Of a DNA stretch of 64,000 nucleotides, positions 44,418-53,380 are shown in pieces. The DNA is from CAWCWN01 sp963799245 (GTDB lineage Bacteria > Chloroflexota > Ktedonobacteria > Ktedonobacterales > Ktedonobacteraceae), in assembly GCA_963799245.1 (NCBI GenBank), contig CAWCWN010000006.1, positions 124,001 through 188,000 on the forward strand, written 5' to 3'. The translations under genes were made by a program, and so were the position numbers. The first letter of the stretch is position 1. Each line of letters begins with the position of its first letter. Below the pieces are notes generated by a model. It saw only the letters and a program-made list of their open reading frames with translations, did no database searches and was not told the DNA's origin.

Positions 44418-44485
44418 GAAGCGGCCACCCACCCACCCACCTACCCACGCATACATGCGTGGGTAGGTGGGTGGGTGGCCGCTTC
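44418..44485. terminator. Bidirectional hairpin between convergent genes
   Basis: Left arm 44418-44452 and right arm 44455-44485 are complementary along about 31 bp with one 4-nt bulge (an extra ACCC repeat on the left). The loop is only AC. It separates GH18 (plus) from the DUF5679 gene (minus). No strong T tract follows. Confidence 0.6.
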
Positions 44486-44545
44486 GCTCGAGGAGGACAG
44501 CACTGCAAGCCGCAGTGCTTATGTATAGCAGCGAAAAAAAGGTTT

Positions 44546-44701
44546 CTATGCTTTCTTCGCCTCTTTGAGGAAGCTTTGCACGGTTGTTCCACAAACCGAG
44601 CAGCTGCCCTTCATAGCGTGCCGGCCGTTTTTCATGGTTACCTCGTGCGCGTCCTTCATCTCGGTTTTCTTTTTGCACTTTACGCAGTAGGCTTCGGTCA
44701 T
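44546..44701 (-). CDS. DUF5679 zinc-ribbon mini-protein, 51 aa
   Basis: The product starts MTEAYCVKCKKKTEMKDAHE, continues VTMKNGRHAMKGSCSVCGTT and ends VQSFLKEAKKA. Two CxxC pairs (YCVKC, SCSVC) flank a lysine-rich beta segment with TMKNGR, the pattern of DUF5679 proteins that are common in Chloroflexota, Actinobacteria and archaea; their function is unknown and nucleic acid binding is plausible. AAGGAG lies seven bases upstream of the ATG. The gene is under 200 bp and easily missed. Confidence 0.82.
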   Translation of the reverse strand: MTEAYCVKCKKKTEMKDAHEVTMKNGRHAMKGSCSVCGTTVQSFLKEAKKA

Positions 44702-44844
44702 TGTTGAACTCCTTCTTTACCAATACATCAATAAAAACAACACTCAGAACGTTACTTACGTCTATGCGCAATCCTAGCATGCGCCCGGGTGCTTCATGCA
44801 TATTACTTTCATACACGCGTTCTAACCGTACAGAAGATACATAA

Positions 44845-45561
44845 TCACACTTTTTGTAAGAGCATATCTTTCCAGGTGCCGAGAAACGTAGCACCCGGGC
44901 AGCTTATTCTCCGCGTCACCTCGCGGTGCCCGAGCAGACGGGCACGCGCGACGTGAGAATAGTGCTCTTTGACAACCTGCGCCGCGGCTTCGATCTGGGC
45001 CGCAGGCGGGCTATCCTCCTCGTAGTCGCCCGCAAACGCGATAGCGATACTCCTGGTGTTGATATCCCAGTTGCCCGCATGCCACCCGATATATGTATCC
45101 TCCAATAATCTCTCTACCGTCCCATCCAGCCTGATCAGCCAGTGATAGGCAAAAAAGACCATTTCCCCTGCGCGGAAGTGCCCGGACCAGATCGGCCAGC
45201 CCCTGACTGAATTGCCCAGTACGTTATCCGCCAGGTATTGGAAAGCGTACTGCCTGACCAGTCCGATCGCGGACAATGTATCCAGTGGCAGTCCGGGCTC
45301 TTCTTCCGTATGGTGAATAACAATAGTATCCACTGCTTTGCGTTCTAGATCAAGGTTTTGGCCATTTTGCGCTAGGGGCAGCCTGTTATTTTGTAATAAC
45401 ACGGCAATAAGATCATAAACGTTGCGCCTGAAGGACTTTAACTGTGGCGAATTATGCACGACCGGGAAGAATAGCTGCTCCAGCTCATCTTCAAGCCTGA
45501 CGTACCAATCGGGCCACAGCAGCCTGCTTTCCCAGTAAGCTCGCTGAAAATCTAGTTGCAC
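44845..45561 (-). CDS. N-acetylmuramoyl-L-alanine amidase (Amidase_2/PGRP fold)
   Basis: A 238-residue zinc amidase that cleaves the bond between MurNAc and the stem peptide. The domain starts near residue 75 with VDTIVIHHTEEE (first zinc His), continues GWHAGNWDINTRSIAIAFAG and ends with RLLGHREVTRRISCPGATFL (second His, Cys ligand). No signal peptide is apparent; the first 70 residues are a helical, family-unknown extension. Probable role in wall recycling or remodelling. GTG start. Confidence 0.85.
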   Translation of the reverse strand: MQLDFQRAYWESRLLWPDWYVRLEDELEQLFFPVVHNSPQLKSFRRNVYDLIAVLLQNNRLPLAQNGQNLDLERKAVDTIVIHHTEEEPGLPLDTLSAIGLVRQYAFQYLADNVLGNSVRGWPIWSGHFRAGEMVFFAYHWLIRLDGTVERLLEDTYIGWHAGNWDINTRSIAIAFAGDYEEDSPPAAQIEAAAQVVKEHYSHVARARLLGHREVTRRISCPGATFLGTWKDMLLQKV

Positions 45562-45634
45562 CAGTAAACGTCTGCTCTCTCATTATGGTACTCGCCGCAG
45601 CAAGACTTCTGCGGTTGGGCGGTCGGATCAGCGG

Positions 45635-46837
45635 CTATACCTGTGGCCGGTAAGGGCCGTTGATGTGTGCAAAGTTGGCATGATAGCGATCCGCATCGTA
45701 GTCCAGCGGGTTTACCCGCCGGGCCGGGAATTTTTTACTGGGAATATCGGTCGCGATGTAGGCCCCATCGCGGAATGCCGCCATCAGGCCTGATCTGCCG
45801 GACCCTACGAGGCTCATGACCATGTTGGCGTAGAAGATGGCCATGTGTTTATCATAAACCTCGGGCTCGCCGCTGCGCAGGAAGTAGGTCAGGTCAACGG
45901 GGAGGAAGCGCACGTGAGGTAGCCTGCGGCTGAGCTCTTCTGCCAGGAACTCGGCCACGTTGACCTTCTTGCGATGTCCGTAAGCATCGGGCGGCCCGAC
46001 CTCCTCGACGGGAATACCGAGATTGGCGCCCTCCGAAAGGATGAGCATTGAGTAATTCTGCGGATTAAGCCTGTCATGGGCGATCAGGCTGGTGAGCTTA
46101 TCGATGTGGGAGGGTACTTCAGGGATCAGCACGCGGTCGGCCCAGGTGACGATGCCCGTTTCAAGCGCGGTAAAACCTGCGTCGCGACCAAACATGCGGA
46201 AGAGGACTGTCTCGCTGTGTGATCCGGCGGTAGAGCGCATGCGGTTGATAAATTCTGTCGCGCGGCTGATCGCCGTTTGGAAACCAATGCAGTAGTCGGT
46301 CCCGGGTACATCGTTGTCCATCGTTTTGGGAATGCCCCAGACAGGCACGCCCTTTGCCGCCAGAACAGCTCCATAGCTGAGGGTGTCATCACCGCCGATA
46401 GCCACCAGGCCGTCCATTTTGAGGAACTGCATATTGGCCAGCACCTCGTTTGTCAGATCAACGTGATCGCCTGGAGCATGTCCTGCTGCATAGCTTGCCA
46501 GGTGTGGTGGAAGCTCGCTGACCCGGGTGTGGGCGGGATTGGTGCGCGTGGATTGTAAAATCGTGCCTCCCTGCCTGTCGATGGTACGAGTATTCAAGCG
46601 GTTCAAAGGCATTACATAACTGCTCTGCCATGTCGCGGGGTCATCAGCGTGAAAGATAAGGTCGTCGAGTTTGCGCGAACGGTCTAAATACGTAATCCCT
46701 TCCCATCCGGCGCGGATACCAGTGATGCTGATGCCCAAAAAATCAGCTCGATAGACCAGAGCTTTGATGGCGGGGTTCAATCCCGGTACATCGCCGCCGC
46801 CGGTCAGGACGCCGAGCGTGTGGATCTGATCTGGCAT
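45635..46837 (-). CDS. pfp: 6-phosphofructokinase, probably PPi-dependent
   Basis: Phosphorylates fructose 6-phosphate. The 400-residue product has VLTGGGDVPGLNPAIKALVY at the N-terminus, AIGGDDTLSYG near residue 147 and GIPKTMDNDVPGTDYCIGFQ near 168. In this family Gly at the second position after GGD (E. coli Gly104) marks ATP users and Asp marks PPi users; here it is GGDD. The E. coli Gly124 position is Lys (PKTMDND), again the PPi-type residue. Both support pyrophosphate as donor, although a few exceptions exist. AAAGGAG precedes the ATG. Stand-alone gene. Confidence 0.85.
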   Translation of the reverse strand: MPDQIHTLGVLTGGGDVPGLNPAIKALVYRADFLGISITGIRAGWEGITYLDRSRKLDDLIFHADDPATWQSSYVMPLNRLNTRTIDRQGGTILQSTRTNPAHTRVSELPPHLASYAAGHAPGDHVDLTNEVLANMQFLKMDGLVAIGGDDTLSYGAVLAAKGVPVWGIPKTMDNDVPGTDYCIGFQTAISRATEFINRMRSTAGSHSETVLFRMFGRDAGFTALETGIVTWADRVLIPEVPSHIDKLTSLIAHDRLNPQNYSMLILSEGANLGIPVEEVGPPDAYGHRKKVNVAEFLAEELSRRLPHVRFLPVDLTYFLRSGEPEVYDKHMAIFYANMVMSLVGSGRSGLMAAFRDGAYIATDIPSKKFPARRVNPLDYDADRYHANFAHINGPYRPQV

Positions 46838-47064
46838 AGTAAATTCTCCTTTTTATACATGCTGCACATTGCTTGTAACGCTAACTTCGCCATTGGAGAT
46901 AGGATATCACACGAGGGCCAGCAAACAAACCACTCGGTTCGTTACCCCCTCTAATCAGAGTACCCTATCCACTCACAATCACAAGGTATGCCGTGCGCAT
47001 CACAAAAGCAACACAGGAATTGAGGGAAGCATCACAAATGGCTAACTGACGCCAGCGCTGTCAT

Positions 47065-48075
47065 TTATTTTATCGGCTGCGCCAGCGAGAGGTGAGCGGC
47101 CCTGGCGTGCGCAACCCCTTCCCGCGGCGCTACGATGAGCAGCGGCAGTTTTGTGCCGTCAAGGATACGCTCTGTGACGCTGCCATGCATCAGGCGCTGC
47201 CATGCGCTGCCTCCGTGTGTCGCTATGGCGATCAGGTCGTACTCTTCGAAGGTTACGTTATTTTCACCAAGCTCCGCCTCTCGAATGAGCGTGTGGGCCA
47301 CGTCCTTCTGCTCTGCTACCGACCAGCTTATTTCCACGCCGCGCCTGTTGAGAGGCTCGCTCTTCAGGCGAGTCGTGATGGCGGCGAGATATGAGGCCGC
47401 AGCGGCTACAATCTGCTCTCGTCGCTTGAGGGCTTGCTCTCGCTCCTCTTCGGCGCAGGGGAGCACGCTTACCACTCTTATGAGATGTAACTCTGCGCGC
47501 GCCTGTGGAGAGGCCATGGCCGCGATCAGTTGCAGCGCGGGTAGCAGCGCCGTCTCGGCCAGGGGGGTGCCATCCAACGCGACCATGGCACGCCAGGGGT
47601 GCTGCGGGTCTACATGTTTGTCAATTGCCTGCTGGCTTACTTCACGCAGGACAAGTACCGGAACCTTGCTGCAGCGGGCCACATTATGCGCGACACTGCC
47701 TGACGCCCAGCGTTTGAAGCCGGTATATCCGCGGCTGCACATCACGACGAGGTCAGCCTGACTTTCGTGCTCATACAGGTGGATCGTCTCAGCAGGCGTA
47801 CCGGCGATAGCCTCCGTTATTACCTTGAGGCCCGCGAGCTTATCTGCCTGGGCCACGCGGGCGAGATATTGTTTTGCGCTCGCCAGCTCAGTCTTGCGTG
47901 CCCGCTCCAGGTACGGACTGGGCAAAGCGAGGTACGGCCCATAGCCAATTTTGAGGTCAGTGACTCGCAGGAGGCTGATGGTTCCTTCACTGGCGCGAGC
48001 GATGCGCGCAGCTATGGGCAGTGCTCGCTCGGCACGAAGAGACCCGTCCAGTGGTACCAGAATGCGCTTAAACAT
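47065..48075 (-). CDS. Tandem universal stress protein
   Basis: A 336-residue protein with two UspA domains. The first starts FKRILVPLDGSLRAERALPI and ends VVMCSRGYTGFKRWASGSVA followed by KVPVLVLRE; the second starts WRAMVALDGTPLAETALLPA and ends ATHGGSAWQRLMHGSVTERI, each with a glycine-rich ATP-binding-type loop. Such proteins respond to starvation and other stress. GGAAAGGAGC upstream of the ATG. Monocistronic as far as can be seen. Confidence 0.92.
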   Translation of the reverse strand: MFKRILVPLDGSLRAERALPIAARIARASEGTISLLRVTDLKIGYGPYLALPSPYLERARKTELASAKQYLARVAQADKLAGLKVITEAIAGTPAETIHLYEHESQADLVVMCSRGYTGFKRWASGSVAHNVARCSKVPVLVLREVSQQAIDKHVDPQHPWRAMVALDGTPLAETALLPALQLIAAMASPQARAELHLIRVVSVLPCAEEEREQALKRREQIVAAAASYLAAITTRLKSEPLNRRGVEISWSVAEQKDVAHTLIREAELGENNVTFEEYDLIAIATHGGSAWQRLMHGSVTERILDGTKLPLLIVAPREGVAHARAAHLSLAQPIK

Positions 48076-48445
48076 CGATTTGCTCCTTTCCCAGGAAAGA
48101 ACCCAATGTTGACTATCGTCCTATAGTATAGATCTTTCATGTTTCAGAAGTATCACCGCGGAGATTACCTTTATCACGCTTGTGTCACAAATTCTGGAAT
48201 GCTGAGCGCTTATATACACCACGTCAACCAGGGCAGCTTCTCTACGCTGAGGTGGCCAGGTTAGAAGGCGATGCCCCTTTGGACCCTGCTTTGGGCGACT
48301 TTCAAAGCGCGCGGCAGTATTTGTGGTCACGACGGTCAGGTGCAGCCGTAGTGTCGAGCTTGGATATTGCGGCTAGACGCGGTAATATAATAGGGAGCGC
48401 TGCCAAAAGATGCTGTATTACCAGCGCTATCTGGAGGAACATATT
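48076..48445. other. Divergent intergenic region
   Basis: 370 bp between the universal stress gene (minus) and the amidohydrolase gene (plus). No protein or RNA gene is recognised; a TATACT hexamer on the minus strand near 48124-48129 could be a -10 but has no convincing -35. Confidence 0.4.
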
Positions 48446-49324
48446 ATGCCACGCGCCATCGACTTCCATGTCCACCTGCCGACGACGGAGTTTATGCAGG
48501 TTACGCTTGGCCCATATGCCGCGGCCGCCGAGCGCTTCTTTCGCACCGAGATCAAACTGAAGGATATCGAGCAGATCGCCGCCGATTACGCGCAACTGGA
48601 TATGATCGGCGTGCTGCTGGCCTGGGACGCGGAGACTGCTACGGGCCTGCCTCCACTGGGTAACGACTATGTTGCGGAAATCGTCAGGCGCTACCCGCAG
48701 CAATTTGTTGGCTTTGCCAGCGTTGACCCACACAAGGGGAAGGCAGCCGTCAAAGAGATCGAACGCGCCATCAGGGACCTGGGGCTGGTGGGCGCGAAAT
48801 TTCATCCCGGCGTGCAGGCTTTTTATCCCAACGACTCGCGATTTTACTCCTTGATGGAGAAGATTCAGGCCCTGGGCGTGCCGGCCCTCTTCCATACCGG
48901 CACCAACGGCCTGGGCGCGGGCACCCCGGGGGGCTTGGGCATCAAGCTGGATTACACCCGGCCCATCTACCTTGACTCCCTGGCCGCCGACTTTCCGGGC
49001 CTGACCATCATCGGCGCGCATCCCTCCTGGCCCTGGCACGAGGAAATGGTCGCTGCCATCCAGCACAAGACGAATCTCTTTAACGACCTCTCCGGCTGGT
49101 CGCCCAGACGCATCCCCGAAATGCTGCTGCGCGAAGCCGCGACACGCCTGCAGGATCGCTTTCTCTTCGGCTCCGATTATCCCTTTATCACGCCTCAGCG
49201 CTGGCTCAAGGATTTTGAACCTCTCACCTACTTTACGCCGGAGGTGAAGGCGAAGCTCATGTGGGGCAACGCCCAGAAACTGCTGGCCCACACCAGCGTC
49301 GGGCACATGACCTTCTCAGACTGA
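48446..49324 (+). CDS. Amidohydrolase family 2 (ACMSD-like) protein
   Basis: A 292-residue TIM-barrel metal hydrolase/decarboxylase. It starts MPRAIDFHVHLPT with the HxH metal site, has FVGFASVDPHKG, GLVGAKFHPGVQAFYPND (His/Lys region), IIGAHPSWPWHEEM (third His) and FLFGSDYPF with the metal-ligand Asp. The group is annotated as amidohydrolase or decarboxylase; the substrate is unknown. The ATG at 48446 has GGAGGAAC upstream; the frame is open from 48410, which lacks one. Confidence 0.82.
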   Translation: MPRAIDFHVHLPTTEFMQVTLGPYAAAAERFFRTEIKLKDIEQIAADYAQLDMIGVLLAWDAETATGLPPLGNDYVAEIVRRYPQQFVGFASVDPHKGKAAVKEIERAIRDLGLVGAKFHPGVQAFYPNDSRFYSLMEKIQALGVPALFHTGTNGLGAGTPGGLGIKLDYTRPIYLDSLAADFPGLTIIGAHPSWPWHEEMVAAIQHKTNLFNDLSGWSPRRIPEMLLREAATRLQDRFLFGSDYPFITPQRWLKDFEPLTYFTPEVKAKLMWGNAQKLLAHTSVGHMTFSD

Positions 49325-49339
49325 TACTGGGGAAAACTC

Positions 49340-49419
49340 ATGTCGACGTCGCCGTCTATGTCACCGGCTCAACCTATGTCATCGACGGCGGACTGATGGT
49401 GAATACGGGTGCGCTGTAA
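49340..49419 (+). pseudogene. C-terminal fragment of an SDR gene
   Basis: Twenty-six codons ending YVTGSTYVIDGGLMVNTGAL and TAA match the C-terminal strand of short-chain dehydrogenases (VTGxxxxVDGG). Nothing upstream in the frame belongs to an SDR because the intact amidohydrolase gene lies there, so it is a leftover of a deletion. Confidence 0.6.
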
Positions 49420-49583
49420 CTCGAGCATGCGCGCGGCGGCCGGAGGGTGAGCATGCCAGGTACGCGCCAGATGCTAGCCTGGCGGCAGAAAGATAACACA
49501 AAGCGTCAATTATACGTTATAATAACAGTATTAAACTGCTGTGGTCTCATGTCTCATCATTTTAACATCCGAGGAGTGCGTGC

Positions 49584-50102
49584 ATGCCTATTGAAGAGAT
49601 AAAACCAAAAGCCGCGTTTGTACCACCTGCCTATGAGCTGGGCCAGGAGGTCATTGACAAAGATGGCAATAGACTCGGTAAGATACGGGCACGTTTCAGT
49701 CATTACATCCTTGTAGAGCGCGGTGGTTTGTTTGTAAAAGCCTACTATATCCCGCATAGCGCCATCAGCAAAAACACCCGGGGTACTTTGCACCTGGCGT
49801 TTACTGAGGAAGAATTGCGCCGCCAGGGCTTCAACCGGGTGCCAGATGACCTGTATGAGGATGCGCCCGTGCAGGGCCAGCCAGACCTCAGCGGCGTGGC
49901 CCAGTTTTCCCGCGGTCCGCTTTCACCCGCCCAGACCGGGCACTATAACTATGGCCGGCGCTCGCCCGGCATCAACACCGACGCCAGTGGCTCGTATCAT
50001 CGTGAAGAGGTGCAGCCGGTGCCTCAGCAGTACGTCGGGGAGAGTACGGAGATCTTTACCACCGAGGAGCCAATCGAGCCAAGGGATATCAGTTCTAACT
50101 GA
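49584..50102 (+). CDS. PRC-barrel-like (DUF2171-type) protein
   Basis: A 172-residue soluble protein. Residues about 15-80 (AYELGQEVIDKDGNRLGKIR, VERGGLFVKAYYIPHSAISK) form the short beta domain known from PRC-barrel/DUF2171 proteins, often found with stress functions. The remaining half is low-complexity, rich in Pro, Gln, Ser and Tyr. GAGGAG sits upstream of the ATG. The nearby SHOCT and DUF6325-type genes belong to the same kind of accessory set. Confidence 0.72.
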   Translation: MPIEEIKPKAAFVPPAYELGQEVIDKDGNRLGKIRARFSHYILVERGGLFVKAYYIPHSAISKNTRGTLHLAFTEEELRRQGFNRVPDDLYEDAPVQGQPDLSGVAQFSRGPLSPAQTGHYNYGRRSPGINTDASGSYHREEVQPVPQQYVGESTEIFTTEEPIEPRDISSN

Positions 50103-50371
50103 CCCACTCTGTTACCTGTGCCTTCACCTGGAATGCGCTCGTGCTATGAGCGCTACCCGCGGCCGGCACTGATGCAAGCTTATGCGTATGTGCCGCGGAC
50201 TGTCTGATTACCTGTCACCCGGGCAGGATGGCGATCTGCGGCACATACTTATATCAGGCGCTGCTCAGCTTGTTTTGCCATTTATACTAGAGTTGATCCA
50301 TATGTGGTTACAATTTTTTGAGACCGACAACCGGCTGTGTGCCAGAACCTGATAAGAAAGGAAGCACGGTG

Positions 50372-50764
50372 ATGGCCAGGATACGCATACTCCGGCGCCT
50401 GCATCCTAATCCGCGCGGTATCCTCACCGCCCTTGCGCTCGTTATAGTGCTCTTTCTCGGGATATATGCTTTTTCACCCGCCGCCTATGCGGGCAACAAC
50501 GGCCAGGTAATCCGTGTGTGCGGCCTGGGTATTGGTCTCGCTTATGGGAAGATCGTGGGTGCGAGTGCGGATGGCACCATGAAAACCTGGGTCGGTCCCA
50601 GCGATGGCTTCCTTTCTGGAGCGTTTACCACCTATGGGTCGCGCTGGAATGGCGAGATCAATGTGTATGAATCGCCTCAATGGAGCCCTCAACAGTTTCT
50701 GTATGTAGACACTTACGTTATTCCCAGGAACTATGTGGGTGACATATATACGATCGGCTGTTAA
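50372..50764 (+). CDS. Small secreted protein, 130 aa
   Basis: N-terminus MARIRILRRLHPNPRGIL is followed by a hydrophobic core (TALALVIVLFLGIYAFSP) and a signal-peptidase-like site AAYA/GNN near residue 40. The mature part of about 90 residues is beta-rich with aromatic residues (GEINVYESPQWSPQQFLYVD) and two Cys. No family recognised. AAGGAAG upstream supports the ATG at 50372 and not the earlier in-frame ATG at 50318. Confidence 0.65.
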   Translation: MARIRILRRLHPNPRGILTALALVIVLFLGIYAFSPAAYAGNNGQVIRVCGLGIGLAYGKIVGASADGTMKTWVGPSDGFLSGAFTTYGSRWNGEINVYESPQWSPQQFLYVDTYVIPRNYVGDIYTIGC

Positions 50765-50848
50765 AAACTCTTCATTTATAGATACCTCCCGCTCCTTTGC
50801 GGCTCTGGCTTCCATGTATAAAAGCATGATCTATAGATAGAGAGCACT

Positions 50849-51391
50849 ATGAAAAACAGCAGAGTATATGCGGTGACACTGCATCTCATTGATATTGAGC
50901 ACTTTTTTAGTAAGCCCGAGATCAGTCCTTTATCGCCCAATTACCAGGTGTACAGCTTCACTTCCGGTATTGAATACCTTGCCAGAGAACTGTATGCCCA
51001 CCCGGCGGTAAATGCAGTGAATGTTACTCTGCTGCTGCCCGTTGATAAAATTCAGCCTGGCCTGGAACAACAAATCAAGGAGGCGCTGCCACGTTACTGC
51101 AGTGGCCGCGTCAGGGAGATCGAACAACATTTGCGTGGTCTGCGCCGGCATGCTCTGCAGGCGCTGCTGGTAGCCCTGGTAGGGTTAGTTGCCTTTATTG
51201 GACTGGGCAGCGAACTAACCTATAGCCCAGAGCTGCTTTTGCGGTTGCTGGGTCAAGGCCTGATCGTTCTAGGGTGGGTCTTCGTCTGGTTCCCGCTTGA
51301 TACTATCATCTTCGGCTCCCAGTATTACCAGCTTGACCCGCGCATCTATAAAAGGCTGATGAACATGCAGCTCACTCTGAAGAGTGCCTGA
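50849..51391 (+). CDS. Two-helix membrane protein of unknown function, 180 aa
   Basis: Residues 1-100 are soluble (YAVTLHLIDIEHFFSKPEIS), followed by two membrane helices near residues 107-128 (ALQALLVALVGLVAFIGLGS) and 132-152 (LLLRLLGQGLIVLGWVFVWF) and a short cytoplasmic tail with YYQLDPRIYKRL. No family recognised. GAGAG precedes the ATG. It is followed after about 60 bp by the convergent alpha/beta hydrolase gene. Confidence 0.6.
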   Translation: MKNSRVYAVTLHLIDIEHFFSKPEISPLSPNYQVYSFTSGIEYLARELYAHPAVNAVNVTLLLPVDKIQPGLEQQIKEALPRYCSGRVREIEQHLRGLRRHALQALLVALVGLVAFIGLGSELTYSPELLLRLLGQGLIVLGWVFVWFPLDTIIFGSQYYQLDPRIYKRLMNMQLTLKSA

Positions 51392-51454
51392 AATCAGCAG
51401 CCTCGCCCGCAAGGATACAGCTGCAGATGCGTCCTGCCTGGGCGCCTGCCGCTT

Positions 51455-52324
51455 TTATGCCTGCGCCAGAAATGCCCGAATAGCCTCGACCGGCCCGGGG
51501 TCGCTGCCCAGCAGGATCGTGTAGTGGTTGAGGGCGGGAAAGTCGATGAACTGGCATTGCTTGATCTCGCGCTGAGCTGCGGCGGCCGCTTCCAGGGATA
51601 TAAGCTGGTCGTCAGCGTAAAACAGGCCCTGACCCGCCCGCAGCAGCAGCGTCGGCACCTCTACGTGGGACCACTGGTCCTGGGGCCTGGCTTCAGCATA
51701 GCGCCGGCCCTCCTCCAGCACGCCCTCGCGGTAGCATTTGGAGACGACGGAACCGACGCTGTTGTAGTGCACGTCATGCTCGAAATAGAGCGCAAAATAC
51801 TCATTCCAGTAAGGGCCAAGAAAAGGGGCGGCCTGCAGGCGCTGCGTATATTCGGCGAACGAGGGCACAGAGGTGCCCAGGCGATTGATCGAGGCCGTCA
51901 GCCAGGCCGGCTGCTCTTGCGGGGTGTCCCATGGCACAGGGGTGCCGGCATCGATTAACACGAGCTTGCTCAATGAAGCGGGATGCTGCGCCGCGAAATA
52001 GAGCGCGACGAGGGCACCCAGCGAGTGCCCGACCAGGATGGGGCGCTCCAGACCCAGAGCCTCGATCAGGAGAGCTAAGTCGCTGGCGTGAATGGGTGCG
52101 CTATATCCCTGCTCGGGTTTGTCGCTATCGCCGCGGCCACGCAGGTCATACGCGTAGAGCTGGTACTCCGCAGAGAGACCATCCGCCAGGGGCTGAAAGC
52201 AGTAGGCATTAGCCGTCAGCCCGTGGATAGCCACGATTGGCCTGCCCTTCGCACCCCACTTGACATAATGAAAGGTGAGATCGCCGGCTTTGATAGTGTC
52301 ATCGCGCAGTGGTTCTATCAGCAT
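51455..52324 (-). CDS. Alpha/beta-hydrolase
   Basis: A 289-residue hydrolase with the oxyanion region VAIHGLTANAYCFQPLADGL, the nucleophile elbow LVGHSLGALVALYFA (Ser about residue 95), and a late His in FPALNHYTILLGSDPGP. YAYDLRGRGDSDKPEQGYSA is typical of the esterase/epoxide-hydrolase-like subgroup; the substrate is unknown. The start at 52324 has AAGGAG upstream; the longer frame overlaps the upstream gene. Its first 26 bp overlap the end of the HIT-family gene, which suggests coupled expression. Confidence 0.85.
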   Translation of the reverse strand: MLIEPLRDDTIKAGDLTFHYVKWGAKGRPIVAIHGLTANAYCFQPLADGLSAEYQLYAYDLRGRGDSDKPEQGYSAPIHASDLALLIEALGLERPILVGHSLGALVALYFAAQHPASLSKLVLIDAGTPVPWDTPQEQPAWLTASINRLGTSVPSFAEYTQRLQAAPFLGPYWNEYFALYFEHDVHYNSVGSVVSKCYREGVLEEGRRYAEARPQDQWSHVEVPTLLLRAGQGLFYADDQLISLEAAAAAQREIKQCQFIDFPALNHYTILLGSDPGPVEAIRAFLAQA

Positions 52325-53021
52325 AGCTTGCTCCTTGTTGTTGAAACTGGTGCCATTTATGCCTGGTCGCCTGAATAAAGGGGCCGCCTTCTGCATGGCG
52401 CTGTTGCTGTGAACGCCAGCTGCCATGGAACCCACGCGCCGAGACCCCGGCCGCCAGGACGTTTTTCACGACGTGCAGGTAGCGTTCCATCTCGGGGGCA
52501 AAAAGCAGGGCCTCGCGGCCCCCCTCCATATAGAAGTAGTGTCCATGGACGGCATACCACTCACGTATATCGTCCTGAGAGAAAACCACGCGGCTCCGTA
52601 CCTCCTCGGCGGCAGTATACTGCGTCAGGCCAAATGGGAAGCAGTGTAGATGGGCGTGGAAGACGGTCTGGCGAAACACGCCGTGCTCCCAGAAGACGAT
52701 GGGGGCGTAGCACTGCTCAAAGAACTGCTGGACCTCGCGCTTCAACGCGAACAGCTCCTCATCCTGCTCAGGCGGTACGGCGCCATAGCAGGTGTGATGC
52801 TGCTTGGGTATGATCAAGATGTGTCCCTCAACAAGCGGGGCATGGTCGGCAACAAGCAAAAAATTTGCTGAATCTAGAAGAACATTTGCAGCGATACTGC
52901 TACGCTGGCAAAATGCACAACTGGCCTTATTCCCTGCTATCTCAGAAGTATTCCCTGTCACCTGCCTTGCGGGCAGGGTGTCCGGGGTAGGGCGCATGGA
53001 GAGCTGGCTCCCGTCCTGCAT
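52299..53021 (-). CDS. HIT-family protein with C-terminal extension
   Basis: A 240-residue histidine-triad nucleotide-binding protein. CAFCQRSS near residue 35 is the usual zinc-type CxxC start of HIT domains, GHILIIPKQHHTCYGAVP the middle block and QTVFHAHLHCFPF the HxHxHxx catalytic triad. About 90 extra residues follow the domain. HIT proteins hydrolyse AMP-linked substrates. The start at 53021 has AGGAG upstream; a longer open frame to 53180 does not look conserved. Confidence 0.85.
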   Translation of the reverse strand: MQDGSQLSMRPTPDTLPARQVTGNTSEIAGNKASCAFCQRSSIAANVLLDSANFLLVADHAPLVEGHILIIPKQHHTCYGAVPPEQDEELFALKREVQQFFEQCYAPIVFWEHGVFRQTVFHAHLHCFPFGLTQYTAAEEVRSRVVFSQDDIREWYAVHGHYFYMEGGREALLFAPEMERYLHVVKNVLAAGVSARGFHGSWRSQQQRHAEGGPFIQATRHKWHQFQQQGASYADRTTAR

Positions 53022-53184
53022 GCGGCTAGCTCCTTGTATGTGTGTAAGAAATTTGTCGTAGCCTCCAGGCGCCTGCTCTGCTATTTTCAGGTACAAAGCG
53101 CGACAAATATGTGTTCTATCTTGAGTATATCTTAGAAAGAAGGGATCTGACAAGCCGCAACGCTGCCCGGAGGCCTTCACGCTC

Positions 53185-53358
53185 CGGGTCGCCGGCGAAG
53201 CGAGCTACCAGGCGCTTTTGCCCGTGGGGAAGAGGCGATCTCTCGCACCTGACGAATCATGGCCGGTACGGCGCTGCGCGGTACAGAGATATCCTCGCCA
53301 GGCTTGTTGGGACTGCGCCTGGCCAGCGGCTGAAGTTGTTTGAGCGCGCCTGGGCATG
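53185..53358 (-). pseudogene. Possible remnant of a GlcD-type FAD-linked oxidase
   Basis: On the minus strand a frame without start reads NKPGEDISVPRSAVPAMIRQ then VREIASS. This resembles the EDVxVPRSxxPexvrrvreIa segment in the C-terminal domain of glycolate-oxidase-like FAD enzymes. A neighbouring frame continues with LVARFAGDPEREGLRAALRL, so a frameshift may be present. Only one block is recognisable, so the call is tentative. Confidence 0.35.
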
Positions 53359-53380
53359 AGACGGCGAAACATGACCTATC

